Source: Mytilus galloprovincialis
Lineage: Eukaryota; Mollusca; Bivalvia; Mytilida; Mytilidae
Direction: 5' to 3'
Assembly (NCBI RefSeq): GCF_965363235.1
Contig: NC_134843.1
Span: forward strand, 65,263,865-65,327,864
Length of the DNA stretch: 64,000 bases
A program made the translations under genes and the position numbers. A model generated the notes under the pieces. It ran no database searches and was not told where the DNA came from. It saw only the letters and a program-made list of their open reading frames with translations. Shown piece by piece: positions 24,001-34,654 of the stretch; position 1 is the first letter of the stretch; every line of letters begins with the position of its first letter.

Positions 24001-27000
24001 TGTAAGTCTCTGAGGATATCATCAGCACAGTAGTCATATAGATATGATTTATAACAAACCTTTCTAAAATTGTCCGTTTATAAAAGATATATAGAAACTT
24101 TTTCAACAGTCCTTCAGACAAAGTTGACCTTAGATAGATTTGGCTATGTTTTTATGTCCTTTTTGATTATATATAGCTTTCAAATATTCGACTTTACGCG
24201 TTCTTGATGAAGGTAAATCAAGAAAAGCGCTTTGGACACATGCAATTGATAACATGTTACTCTCGTGTTTTAGATCCTTGTTCCAAGAACATCTGAGCTC
24301 ATCACCAACTTTAGGTGGTGGTGTTTCCAAAATTTATGTGTATGTGTAGTGATTGGTTGAATCATACAAGTTAGTTTTCACCATTGTAATAAAACTGACA
24401 GATAACATCGTCAAATCATCCATTTAAAACCTATCATCTGTCGTCTGTGCTTGTGCGTTCGCTTTCACAGCATCAATTATGCAATTATGAATTGATGCCA
24501 TGCAAATTGGAGACGTTTTCTGAACAAAATGAACGTTACAAACGATGTTGCATTAGAATGTATCATTAAAATTTTCTTTGGCAGCAACCATCGATTAAGT
24601 ATGAAAGTAAATGTACATGTTATGGTCAATTGCAAATGAACAGATTTTCAAAAAAACACCACATTTTTATTAAAAAAAATAGAAAACAAAGATCAAAAAT
24701 TTATGTAATATTTGATGATTTACTGATTAACTAATCGTTATACATCATTACTTCAATACTGTGAATGTAATTTTTTGTGTCAACCTTTAAAATCAAACTC
24801 AAAACAAGTTTTTGAACGTTTGAACTTAAGTTTGATATATTTTGATGATTTGAAGTTGATCAATAAAGGTACGATTACGACAACCGAAATTAATCTATAA
24901 ATTGTGTTCTTACTTCCTGGTCTTAGAAACATTTATTATTTCTTACAATTTAACCTATTAGTCATCACTAGTACTCGATTATCTTATCATTGAACATCGG
25001 AAAGTCCATTTCAGGTTGAGGCCATATAATTTAATAAATTACATATAAATATTCTGACAAACAAAACAAATCAGGAAAATAAAATGACGCTTATATATAC
25101 CAAAAATGTTAAAGGTTATTCACCCCTCAAAGTTATCGGAACCTGAAAGGCTAGACAGGAATTTTGTTTCGTAGCGCTTTTTTCGAATACCATGACAATA
25201 GTCCGATCGTTGAACGAGTCAGTCACACAGAGTCTATCGATCATTCTCTCATTTTGAGTATTGAATGATTGTAAATTGTTAATATTCGTCTGAATTGATT
25301 ATTTATAACGTTTAGTTTATGTAATACAGATAGTTTGAACATATGGAAGAAATGTATGCAATAATCCATCTGTTATTGAAATTGCCTGTAATGGCTTTTA
25401 AGATTAGACATGACTACATGTACCAACTATTTGCAATCAATTAATGCTTGGACTTAATTTCATTATATTGACCAATTACAGGTATACACACTGTGTGGTA
25501 TTTATGTTGGATGTGCTGTAATGGCGTTTATTATTATTGCAACACTTCTTGACAAGATTACTCTGGATAAAAAACAACAAGGAGGAGATGGCAAAATATC
25601 ACCTGAATTGTTCCTGTCAACATTCAAGCATTGGTGGGGTTCAACACCACAGAAGCTCCTAACATTCTTAACCATCTACAGTGGTATTGAGCAAGCATTT
25701 ATAACAGGCGATTACACAAAGGTATTAAACATCTGTTGAGAAAGTATATTACGACTACAGTAATTGAAATTGTACCATAAAAATTAACTTGATGCCTACA
25801 GCAAGTAGGTGGCAAAACATTTGTAGTTATGTTTCAGTAAACGTCGAATTATTGTGACAAATTGTAGATAAACTGTCTGTACTCACGTTTTGTTTTGATT
25901 TGAGAGGGTAGATGCGATATGGACCCTATCTGGTAATATCTTAAATATTTCAAAGTAACAAATATTCATGTTGATGCATGAATCTTTGAGAAAGGAAATT
26001 ACCTCATTTTTGTTTGCCATTTCTTAATTTATTTTTAGGAAACACAAACTTTAAGTTTGTCAAATTACACTATTAAGTCATATAGTTTATCTGTAATAAA
26101 GTGTATAGATTACACGTTGGGATTGAGCATGCATTTAATATATGCATACTTCATTCGGATATCTAATCTTATAGGTATTTTGTAATACTACCTCGTTTTG
26201 AAATGTTTTTCTATCGTTAAAGACAAAAACGACTGTCTGTTTTCAGAATTCATTCGAGTTAAGGGCAAGGTGTGGTAAACATTATATTAATTATATCAAA
26301 TAAGAAGTATGAAAATTTGAGAAAGGAAAACAAACGATGTTTTGTTTATCTTTCCTGATTATCTAGCATTGAAATTAGCACCCGAAATCAGTTATAATAT
26401 ACATTTTCAATTTGGTAAAAGTTGACAGAGCCGCTTGGATATGAACCACATTTATATTGTTGAAACACAGAACGCATAGTTCGACAAAGTGAATCGCCAA
26501 GTCCTGTCAAAGGTCTTATGTCGAAACATTCGCTATACTCTTTAGTTCTAACCATAAGTGGAAATTTGAATGCTTTAAATTTATACAATTTGTTGGACCT
26601 TAGACATGAATGCTTATATTGAGGTATTATATTCAAATAAATGGGGCAAAGAAGTATTATATTTGGGTCTTATCGAAACTTCCCCCATTACGGTTTACCT
26701 TATAAATGATACACATTTTCAAGAGATTTGATAACACATGTTAACAAAACAGTGGCGGCAAAGATCAAAAGTATTTTTAAAATAAAATTTCCACAAGAAT
26801 GATGATAAAAAAATTCGTGGAAACAAGTTTATCGATGTTCAATCTCATAGATCCATCAAGAAGATAAAAACAAATTAGGTGAAAAACAACAATTGAATTC
26901 AGGCGGAATGATTCCGGATGCGTTGACAGAGTAAAAATCGTCAGCAACAATGCATGCATTACCCGCCGTAGAAATCGACATTCAGTCAAGATGTCACGAT

Positions 27001-29851
27001 TTGTTGACCGCAAGAAATTTCGCTAGTGAAATGAGACACAGAAACAAAAACATTGTCTACTTCTTTTATTACATACACAGGCAAATTTAAATTACATGAA
27101 TTTCACGTGAATTGAAACTCTTGTGAATTTCACGTGAAAATTACCCGAATTTTGTTTGAAACAAAAATTTTACGTGTATGTTTACTATTATAAACAAATA
27201 ACATCTAATTATATTTTCAAATTTATTTAAAATCATTTGACATATTTTGACGTCAGATTCAGATTTATCATCATTAATGTGAATCACAATTCACGTGTGA
27301 GATTTTCATGTGCGTTTCATGCGTTTAGATCGTTTTAGGTGAATCTCACGTGACATATTTGATGTGAATTTCATGTGATGTTCATATGCGCTATATTTTT
27401 CTGTGTTGACTGAGCATGCATGACTGTTACGTTTTAATATGAAAAAACCATGTCAAACTCAGGATTATCATTAAAATAATTATGATTGTAAAAACCGCGG
27501 TTTAATTTGCTATAACCACAAGATTAAAATCCGTTCTGTTCTATAACATTTAAGCACCATAAAACAAAGTTCACAATCCATAATTGTGGTGGAAAAAAAT
27601 ATGACATTTTGACAAAAATAGATTAAGATTTCGTATCTTTCACTTCTGATAAAGCTTATCAATTGTTTTGGTGTTTTTTCTTATTTTTTATCCTTTGTCT
27701 AAAATACAGACGTCATACTTTTTATTATTTCAGTCGTACATTAGTTGTGCAATTGGGATCTGGAACGTTGGTTATGTTATGATCTGTTATGGTGTAGTGG
27801 ATGCTATTTGTTCATTCGCTTTTGGAAGATTGGTTCAATTTGTGGGTCATGCACCTTTTTTCCTGCTTGGTAAGATATCTGAAATGCAATCAATTATCGT
27901 ATTTATAAAATAAGATCCAATATGTGGTCTAAAGATGAAATATGATGTTCTAGACCTTTTCAAAAATGCATGAATAAAAAATATGTTAAGATAACAATAT
28001 TGTCTTCATTTGTTAAATTTATAAAATTTAAAGACAATAAAAAATAATTATTTTCTTGATATTCTAAATTGAAGTACAATCGAATGCACTAAGTTTTTAT
28101 AATATTTTTCTTCATATTTCATTTACAACTTAAAATTGAAAATATGAAATAATTTTTCAGCATTTTTATTGCATGGAGGAACACAAATAGCTTTGTTTCT
28201 GTGGCAACCAAATCCAGACAACGAGATCCTGTTTTACGTATTTGCAGCAATGTGGGGAATGGGAGATGCAGTTATTCAAACACAAATTAATGGTATTATG
28301 TTTAAGAATATCTTAAGTTTTCAACAACAACAAAAAAAAATAGTTATCAAAGGTTCCAGGATTATAATTCAGTACGCCAGACGCGCGTTTCGTCTACATA
28401 AGACTCATCAGTGACGCTCATATCAAAGTATTTATAAAGCCAAACAAGTACAAAGTTGAAGAGCATTGAGGATCCAAAATTCCAAAACGTTGTGCCAAAT
28501 ACGACTAAGCTAATCTTAGTTAAAGTATTTGTCAACTAAACGTCAATAAAACAGCAATCACAAAAAAATATATATATTTATAAGGATTGAACATAAGTGG
28601 GTGATTGGGGGAAAAAAGATTAATAAAAAAGTGACAAAAAGCTCAATGAATTGCACATTGCAAATTTAGTAAGATATGTAACGAATGAGAAAGTATTGAA
28701 CCAGCTTGAAGAAAAAGGAAAAAAGTAACAAAATGTCTTACACTACGAGCAAGAGAGATAAGATAGTTTTTAACAAGCAGCACATTCCATGACAAATGGT
28801 AGCGAAACGTTTTCACTCATGCAGGTGTTAAAATAGTTCCGACAATTCAATTGCCGTAAAAGTAAGATGCTGATATTCCGATGTTTCATGTTTCATTGAC
28901 CATGGTATATTAAATGTTATCAGATACGCTTGGGATCAATTGATTAGAAAGCAAACAGTATTAATAAAAAAAAAGGATAGTGTGTATTAATACCAATGAT
29001 ACTGCAAACTAACGACACAAATGACCAGAAGACGTCTATAATCGTTTGATAACATACAATATCATTTCATCTAAGAACCCAGCCAACTTTTGATGGCTTT
29101 ATAGTTTACATTTCTTGATTATCGAACCGTTTCAGTTGTTTCATGCTGACTTTACTCTTGATTATCGAACCGTTTCAGTTGTTTCATGCTGACTTTACTC
29201 TTGATTATCGAACCGTTTCAGTTGTTTCATGCTGACTTTACTCTTGATTATCGAACCGTTTCAGTTGTTTCATGCTGACTTTACTCTTGATTATCGAACC
29301 GTTTCAGTTGTTTCATGCTGACTTTACTCTTGATTATCGAACCGTTTCAGTTGTTTCATGCTGACTTTACTCTTGATTATCGTACCGTTTCAGTTGTTTC
29401 ATGCTGACTTTACTCTTAAATGTTCTATTTTTTTATCAATGTTAAAACCTGTTAGTGACCTTCTGCTGTTGTTTTTTCTATGGTCGGGTTGTTGTCTCTT
29501 TGACACATTCCCCATTTCCATTCTCAATTTTAACATTATACAATGTCTTCACTCATTTCCACTCATATCAAAATTAAGAATTAAAATAAGCTTTCTTTTA
29601 TTTCAGCCTTGTATGGGTATCTCTTCACAAATAATACGGAAGCAGCATTCTCGAACTACAGATTGTGGGAATCGTTAGGGTTCATTATGGCTTTTGCATG
29701 GAGTGGATTTTTGGTTACAAAAGTCAAACTTGGCCTTTGTTTTGGATTCCTTACAGTTGGAATGATCTTTTATACAATCACAGAAATTCTTGAGCGTCGC
29801 AAAAAGAAAGGTGATTTCCACCTAAATGAAAACAAGAAGACACCTTTGTAA
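20460..29851 (+). CDS. UNC93A-like membrane protein, copy A (six exons)
   Basis: Coding exons are 20460-21012, 23457-23605, 25482-25721, 27734-27869, 28161-28292 and 29607-29851, joined at GT-AG sites, giving an intact 484-residue protein. It matches the UNC-93 family of the major facilitator superfamily: the N-terminal block LQSTLNKEEGLGTGGLSIVY, HLGCKWT, LWSAKCAYLT, FFMIFQTSQIWGNLISS, YSGIEQAFITGDYTK, VGYVMIC and EAAFSNYRLWE all align with human UNC93A as I remember it (about 457 aa). I see roughly 11-12 hydrophobic segments from residue 44 onward, a luminal loop (about 200-234) with two N-glycosylation sequons (N203, N223), and a basic cytosolic tail. A PPPY motif sits at 19-22. The family is known for C. 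elegans UNC-93 (K2P channel regulation) and UNC93B1 (Toll-like receptor trafficking); a function for this copy is inference only. I took the ATG at 20460 because the frame just upstream lacks another ATG. A splice-acceptor-like tract ends at 20451, so a 5' exon is possible. Confidence 0.93.
21437..22213 (+). mobile_element. Dispersed element with hairpin ends (AGCTCACCTG family), intron 1 of copy A
   Basis: The 5' end TAGCTCACCTGACCCGAAGG can fold on itself (GCTCAC...GTGAG). The 3' end AAGGTGAGCGACACAGGCTC is followed by a second hairpin and CTAGTT. The body carries GAAACTACTGGGCCAA and AACCAAGATGGCC. A longer copy lies at 37330-38654. The terminal hairpin followed by CTAG recalls Helitron 3' ends, but the 5' end does not fit. 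Family not named. Confidence 0.7.
22413..22436 (+). repeat. (ATTCGT)n tail after AATAAAA
   Basis: AATAAAATGTTCGTATTCGT followed by further ATTCGT units. This resembles the 3' tail of a non-LTR retroelement; no coding part is visible upstream. Confidence 0.4.
23151..23203 (+). repeat. Fragment matching the end of the nested 2890-3645 element
   Basis: TGGTGCAAATGAAATGCCAA and GTCGCAAAAGCAAATCACCC parallel the GGCGCAAATGAAATGCAGAT block near 3590-3640. Confidence 0.45.
23457..23605 (+). CDS. UNC93A-like copy A, exon 2
   Basis: Acceptor ATTCAG ends at 23456; donor GTTTGT begins at 23606. Encodes SQIWGNLISSTVFAVTPGN and the luminal loop with sequons NTT and NNS, ending at phase 0. The length of 149 nt is identical in all three copies. 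Confidence 0.92.
23672..23945 (+). repeat. Dispersed repeat, GACAACAACCCGACC family, intron 2 of copy A
   Basis: AATTGAGAACGGAAAAGGCG, GAGACAACAACCCGACC, ATTAATGGGTCTTCATGTAG, AAAATGGACGTCACACTAAA and GACTTGGGACAGGCGCAACC. Confidence 0.75.
23950..25481. other. Rest of intron 2 of copy A, no gene seen
   Basis: The 24110-24310 part (GATGAAGGTAAATCAAGAAA, GCGCTTTGGACACATGC) looks like another dispersed repeat, but I saw no second copy in this window. Confidence 0.4.
25482..25721 (+). CDS. UNC93A-like copy A, exon 3
   Basis: Acceptor TTACAG ends at 25481; donor GTATTA follows. Encodes 80 residues (235-314): one membrane segment starting VYTLCGIYVGC, a cytosolic loop and the YSGIEQAFITGDYTK signature. 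Phase 0 on both sides, 240 nt in all copies. Confidence 0.92.
25722..27733. other. Intron 3 of copy A
   Basis: No coding support. A minus-strand open frame (26388-26636) has no recognisable domain. The CACGTG cluster near the 3' side is listed separately. Confidence 0.4.
27104..27352. promoter_or_regulatory. Cluster of four CACGTG palindromes in intron 3 of copy A
   Basis: CACGTG occurs at 27104, 27131, 27292 and 27347, the first two within TTTCACGTGAA. Related TTCATGTG and TTCATATG variants fill the stretch to 27395. CACGTG is the E-box bound by bHLH-zip factors, but the repetitive TTCACGTGAA pattern also suggests a decayed simple repeat. Confidence 0.35.
27734..27869 (+). CDS. UNC93A-like copy A, exon 4
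   Basis: Acceptor TTTCAG ends at 27733; donor GTAAGA at 27870. Encodes SYISCAIGIWNVGYVMIC through GHAPFFLL. The protein is identical to copy C exon 4 although many codons differ. Confidence 0.92.
28161..28292 (+). CDS. UNC93A-like copy A, exon 5
   Basis: Acceptor TTTCAG ends at 28160; donor GTATTA at 28293. Encodes AFLLHGGTQIALFLWQP through WGMGDAVIQTQIN, matching the WG-x-x-DAV-x-QTQ-x-N block of UNC93A. The preceding intron is short, 291 bp. Confidence 0.92.
28345..28513 (+). repeat. Dispersed repeat, CGCGCGTTTCGTCTAC family, intron 5 of copy A
   Basis: TCCAGGATTATAATTCAGTA, GACGCGCGTTTCGTCTAC, AGTACAAAGTTGAAGAGCAT and CCAAATACGACTAAGCTAAT. Closely resembles 35685-35856. Confidence 0.75.
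29115..29415 (+). repeat. Minisatellite, 43-bp unit, 7 copies, nearly identical
   Basis: The unit starts TTGATTATCGAACCGTTTCA and ends GCTGACTTTACTC. Starts at 29115, 29158, 29201, 29244, 29287, 29330 and 29373; only the last shows a base change (CGTACC). It lies in intron 5, about 190 bp before exon 6 of copy A. Confidence 0.95.
29455..29530 (-). repeat. Dispersed repeat fragment, GACAACAACCCGACC family, reverse
   Basis: GGTCGGGTTGTTGTCTCTTT, then GACACATTCCCCATTTCC, just before the exon 6 acceptor region. Confidence 0.7.
29607..29851 (+). CDS. UNC93A-like copy A, exon 6 (terminal)
   Basis: Acceptor ATTTCAG ends at 29606. Encodes LYGYLFTNNTEAAFSNYRLW, the last two hydrophobic segments and a lysine-rich tail ending ENKKTPL, with stop TAA at 29849-29851. 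No canonical AATAAA is close downstream; an ATTAAA-like run near 30212 is the nearest candidate poly(A) signal. Confidence 0.92.
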
Positions 29852-30254
29852 ACATTTCATGGTATAATTGGTATATTGTTTGTAATATTGTTGATCTGTA
29901 CATAACTGATGTGGTGCTATTTATTTTGATTTTATTATTTTTAAAAACAGATTGATAGTCATTCAACTTGCATTTGTCACCAGAACTTTACTGTTTATAT
30001 ATTATGTAAATGTGTGTAAATGTATTGGTAATTATTTAATGTGAATGTATACCATATGTGCATTTAATTCCAATGTCATTGGTTGATTTGTTTAGGACAA
30101 TGACAGTCAAAGAGAGGTTTAACATCATAGTTATAGTATTTAGTGAAAAGAAATTCCAATGTCGACCATGATCTTCACATTACTAAGGTCAACGAAATAA
30201 TGTAAAGGTTGTATTAAAAAAAATGAGTCTCGCTTTTTTGATTATTTAATCGGC

Positions 30255-30405
30255 ATGTCAGTGGCGGATACAGAACTTTTCATAAAGGGGGTGGGGCGCT
30301 GACTGAACTAAGGGAAGCCCGCTTCAGTAGTCATACTTAAGTGATTCCCTATATTATCAACCAAACTTATCCCACGAAGGAAGGGGGGCCCTTATGACTC
30401 TCAAA
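30255..30405. mobile_element. MITE-like repeat (GTGGCGGAT family)
   Basis: CAGTGGCGGATACAGAAC, with AAGGGGGTGGGG and GTGATTCCCTATATTATCAA; similar in order to 15692-15850. Confidence 0.5.
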
Positions 30406-30419
30406 ACACATACCCTAGC

Positions 30420-30640
30420 TAGAATTCCTCTTTAACCACAGCGGGTTTTTTAGTTGGACGCCCATGTAACCGGAGAGCATGGATTTCATTACAAAATTGT
30501 TTGTCTCTACCGGGACCTCAGTGTTACAAGGCAGCGCGTTAACCAACTGATCTAAAGAAGCACTTCCTAAGCACAACCGCTTTCGGGTGACTAAGTATCT
30601 ACTATATTTTCTAAGGGAAGCAATCCCGTCTAACGTATAT
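30420..30640 (-). mobile_element. tRNA-like SINE candidate
   Basis: Read on the minus strand, TTTAGATCAGTTGGTTAACG (A-box-like), then CGCTGCCTTGTAACACTGAG and GTCCCGGTAGAGAC resemble the middle of a tRNA with a TTGTAAC anticodon loop. The B box is weak and no acceptor stem is evident, so it is not a working tRNA. A tRNA-derived SINE is the likeliest reading. Confidence 0.4.
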
Positions 30641-30781
30641 GACATAAAAATCTAAAAGTCTTAGATATAAGAAATATATAACGATTCTACAAAATAAGAA
30701 AAACCAAAAAGTGCACGAGAACAAACACTGAGAGTGGGAAGTGTCAAGATTTTATCTCTGATAGCATTGCATATTATTTAA

Positions 30782-30934
30782 GAATTGAATGCTTCTTTTT
30801 GTAACTTTATTGGGGTGTAAAAGCGTTGACCGAAGTACATTTTGTATGAAGCGCGGAAGCGCTTCATTCTAAAAATGTGCGCACGGTCAACGCTTTTACA
30901 ACCCTATGAAGTTACAAAAAGAAGCATTCAATAC
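30782..30934. repeat. Long imperfect palindrome with GAAGCGCGGAAGCGCTTC core (foldback 3)
   Basis: Arms of about 70 bp: GAATGCTTCTTTTTGTAACT and GTAAAAGCGTTGACCG on the left pair with CGGTCAACGCTTTTAC and AGTTACAAAAAGAAGCATTC on the right. Symmetric GC-rich centre. Confidence 0.88.
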
Positions 30935-30939
30935 TTATA

Positions 30940-31885
30940 ATTACATTTTTAGCTAGTAGGATCATAAAAACACGATTTAAATCAAGTTTTTATTTAATTT
31001 ACCTGTGCACTTTATTATGGGACCTCGTGTCATCATGAATGATAAGTTTTATTGTGTGATACAACTGCTTAAGGAATAACACGTGATGTGCAGTTAGCCA
31101 ATCAGAATAACGTATTATAATGAAACATACATCTAATGTAATTATTCAGCCATGCATGTATACGCAACCAAGAATAAATGAAAACTGACATGTTTATTCT
31201 AGTAAAGGTATGTACATTAAGAGTTATTTTAAATGTTATAATTTTTTCGTATTAATATGACTCGATTAATTCATAACAATAGATTTACCTTATAATTCTA
31301 TATTCGATAAAAGATTGAGAATTGATCTCGATACGGTTTTTGCTTGATTGTTTTGTTTGGTTGCAGTATCATTGATGTATGTCTAGATCGCCTTTTAATG
31401 ATATTTAGGTAGTTTTTCGTCTACACATAATGACTTTTTTTTATCACCTATACCAGATGTTTCGTCTACATACGACTCATCAGTTTCGCTTGAAAACAAA
31501 CCAATTAGAAAGTCAACTCAGCTACGAAGTTGAAGACCAATGAAAATTCGAAGATACAACAAGAGGATGACAGATCTGATAACGGTACAGTTATCTATGT
31601 TTTAGGTAACAATAACTTCAACATTCAATAGACAGTGAGCCGACGAAAAATGGTCGTAGCAATTATATCAAATGTTAACACAAGAGTCAATACCGCTAGG
31701 CTGATTTTTTGTGATTGCTCTGCGCCGCAACAACACAAAAAAGATTTATCACGGCGATCACCCACTACTTGAATGTACCTTCAGATTTGTTTTACACTGA
31801 TTCTTCGATGTCAACATTTATAAACCTATGATAAGCATTATACAAACCCAGGTCAAATAAATACATATCATGTAACGGTACTTGT
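30940..31885. other. Intergenic DNA with a weak CGTTTCGTCTAC-family copy
   Basis: 31452-31570 (AGATGTTTCGTCTACATACG, GACTCATCAGTTTCGCTTG, ACGAAGTTGAAGACC) is a diverged copy of the CGCGCGTTTCGTC family. Nothing else recognised. Confidence 0.5.
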
Positions 31886-31887
31886 AT

Positions 31888-32150
31888 AAATAAAAGGCAA
31901 CAGTAGTATACCGCTGTTCGAAATTCAGTAATCGATTGAGACAAAAATAAATTCGGGTTACAAACTAAAACTGAGGGAAACACATCAAATATGAGATGAG
32001 AACTACGACACAACAGAAACACAACATTAAATTGTAAAACACACAGAAACGAACTATAATATAACAATGGCCATTTTCCGAACTTGGTATAGGACACTTT
32101 AAGAAAAAAAAATGGTGGGTTGAACCTGGTTTTGAGTCATGACAAACCTC
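31888..32150 (+). repeat. Dispersed repeat, GGCAACAGTAGTATACCGC family
   Basis: GGCAACAGTAGTATACCGCT, AAACTGAGGGAAACACATC, AACAATGGCCATTTTCC and GGGTTGAACCTGGTTTTG. Confidence 0.75.
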
Positions 32151-32711
32151 CCGCTTTTATGGCAATGTTAAATATAACAATACATGTAAAGCCACTATAA
32201 CGCTCTAACTTCAAATTGAAGTAGTTTCAGTGCAATTTTATGACGTATATGTATATGTCATGCACTCAATACTAATACTCTAGAACCGCTACTGTAGAGG
32301 CTATAGAAACAAATTAAGAGCGTAAGAACTTTTTCACGGTGAACACTTCACATACAAAACATTATTGTTGGATAACTGTTCCATTTTATATAGTTATATA
32401 TAAAATGTTGATTGAGTTTGGGAGTAGCTTTTATTCGTAAAATGCATGTACCAAGTTAGGAATATGGTAGTTTATATACTGCAGCTGTGCTATTTGAGCA
32501 GTCAAATTGCATTGACCGTATATTCATATGTGATATACAGTCACTGACCGTAAATCACCTCGTTTATGACGGTGACAATGTGTTTCCGTAGAGTTTTATT
32601 TATGACGTCTTTAAAACATACAGGTTCGCGGAGATTTGACGTCTTCCGCTCAAAATTAACAAATGATGGTTTTTACCCTAAATACTTCATTTAGAACAGT
32701 TTAAGAGTTGC

Positions 32712-32876
32712 AGTATATAGAGAATAATCATACATTGTCTCCAAATATCAATGTTATTTGTACTCGGCTAGAAACAGGTAGAAATGCTCGGCACAGCATC
32801 CCTTTCTACCTGTTTCTAAGCCTTGTACAAATAACATTGATATTTCGAAACAATGTATGGTTATTCTATATATATA
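32712..32876. repeat. Long imperfect palindrome with ATGCTCGGCACAGC core (foldback 2)
   Basis: Arms 32712-32783 and about 32800-32876 pair through AGAATAATCATACATTGT, AAATATCAATGTTATTTGTA and GAAACAGGTAGAAA. The core ATGCTCGGCACAGC is identical to foldback 1, and the arms are homologous to it but carry different bases, matched on both sides. Confidence 0.88.
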
Positions 32877-33036
32877 TTTCGCTTGTCCTGTTGATTGGTA
32901 TCGTTTGATTATGTCAGTTTTTAAAGACTTCCTGTTTTTGGATTTGCCTTAGTGTTCAGTATTTTTGTTTTACTTTTTTTCTCCTTTTGAAAACCACAAA
33001 ATGTAATGGTCACACTTTCCATACAAAGAAAGGTTA

Positions 33037-33530
33037 TAAATAAAGGCAACAGTAGTATACCGCTGTTCAAAAAATCTATGGACAAAAAACGAAATCGGGG
33101 TAACAAACTAAAACTGAGGGAAACGCATTAAATATAAGAGGAGAACAACGACACAACATTAAAATGTAACACACAAAGCAACGGACTAAGCATTAGACAA
33201 AATCCGATGAGAATAACCAATATAACATCAAAACCAAACACATGAATTTGGGATAGAAAAGTACCATGACACGTCTTATAGTAATGTGAATTCACACTCA
33301 AATATAGGAGAAAACAAACGACACAACGGAAACACAACGTAAAAATGTAACACACACAGGAACGAACTATGATATAACAATGACCATTTTCCTGATTTGG
33401 TACAGGACATTTTTAAAGAAAAAAATGGTGGGTTGAACCTGGTTTTTTTGCATGCCAAACCTCGCACTTTAATGGCATTGTTAAATATAACATTAAAATG
33501 ACAACATAATAATACAGGACTACAATAAAA
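33037..33530 (+). repeat. Dispersed repeat, GGCAACAGTAGTATACCGC family, uninterrupted copy
   Basis: Same order of blocks as 7586-9330 without the 1.3 kb insertion, ending with GGGTTGAACCTGG and TTAAATATAACATTAAAATG. Confidence 0.8.
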
Positions 33531-33592
33531 ATAAATAGGAGAACGTATTAGGCAAAGAAACACATGGATAATAGATAATTAAAGGCATCAGT

Positions 33593-33752
33593 TTTAAAAT
33601 TCAATACGTCAAAAACGCGCCTCGTCCACACAAGACTTACCAGTGACGCCCAGATATAAACTTCGAAAGTCCAAAAAAGGGTACAAAGTTGTACAGCTCT
33701 GTGGATCAAGAGTTGAAAACGGTTGTGCCAAATACGGCTAGGATTTTCTGCT
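33593..33752 (+). repeat. Dispersed repeat, CGCGCGTTTCGTC family, diverged
   Basis: AATTCAATACGTCAAAAACG, CGCGCCTCGTCCACACAAGA, GTACAAAGTTGTACAGCTC and GCCAAATACGGCTAGG. Confidence 0.65.
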
Positions 33753-34204
33753 TGTGATAAGAACATCCTTATTATTTAGAACAATTTATGCTATTGCAAA
33801 CAGTAAATTTTATCAAATGAATATAAAAGATTTACATGATAAAACTCACGTCTTAACTAATTACAGAAAACAAAACCCGAATACATAATACATTGAAGAC
33901 CTACACAGAAAATAGACACACCCGACTAAGTCCAGGCCTCAACGCAAAAAAAACATTTAATAACAGACATCACTTACCAAGTGTATAATAAAAGGACAAG
34001 ATTTGTTAGTGGTGACATTATTTTACATAATAATCTAATAAAGTGTAGTTGGTATAACGGGGTTTACAAATTTTGTTTAAAATTATTACAAGGCACATTT
34101 AACAATTCCTGAAATGGCAAATACGTCAAAATAAACTAGTAGCTCTAAAACCTTAAGTAATTTATTTTAGCTTTTAAACTTCATATATTTGTACTATAGT
34201 CCTG

Positions 34205-34535
34205 TCATGTAATGTTGTCATTTTTGTATTATATTTAACATTGCCATGAATAAAAGCGCGGGGTTTGACCCACCATTGTTTCTTTAAATGTCCTGTACCA
34301 AGGCAGGAAAACGGTTGTTGTTACCTTATAGTTCATTTCTGTGTTTTGCATTGTCGTTTTGTTTTTGTTGCACTTCATTGTTTCTATTGTTTCGCTGTTT
34401 TCCTCTAATACATGTAATAGTTGATGTGTTTCCTTCGATTTACCCTCGGTTTACCTTGTAATCCGGGTTTTTTTCTAAATCGATTGATGACTTTCGAACA
34501 GCGGTATACTACTGTTGCCTTAATTTACAAATCAT
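34205..34535 (-). repeat. Dispersed repeat, GGCAACAGTAGTATACCGC family, reverse
   Basis: CATGAATAAAAGCGCGGGGT, AATGTCCTGTACCAAGGC and, near its end, GCGGTATACTACTGTTGCC. Confidence 0.78.
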
Positions 34536-34552
34536 ACGTCTGTTTTATATTT

Positions 34553-34650
34553 GTAGTCAAGTCAATATAAGTCATATAAGATTGTATTCAAGTCAATATA
34601 AGATTGTAGTCAAGTCAATATAAGATTGTAGTCCAGTCAATATAAGATTT
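34553..34650 (+). repeat. Short tandem array, about 22-bp unit, four copies
   Basis: GTAGTCAAGTCAATATAAG and variants in succession. Confidence 0.8.
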
Positions 34651-34654
34651 GACA

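Noticed and set aside
26388-26636. Minus-strand open frame of 82 codons in intron 3 of copy A
   Set aside because: No recognisable domain, no splice partners and antisense to a well-supported gene.
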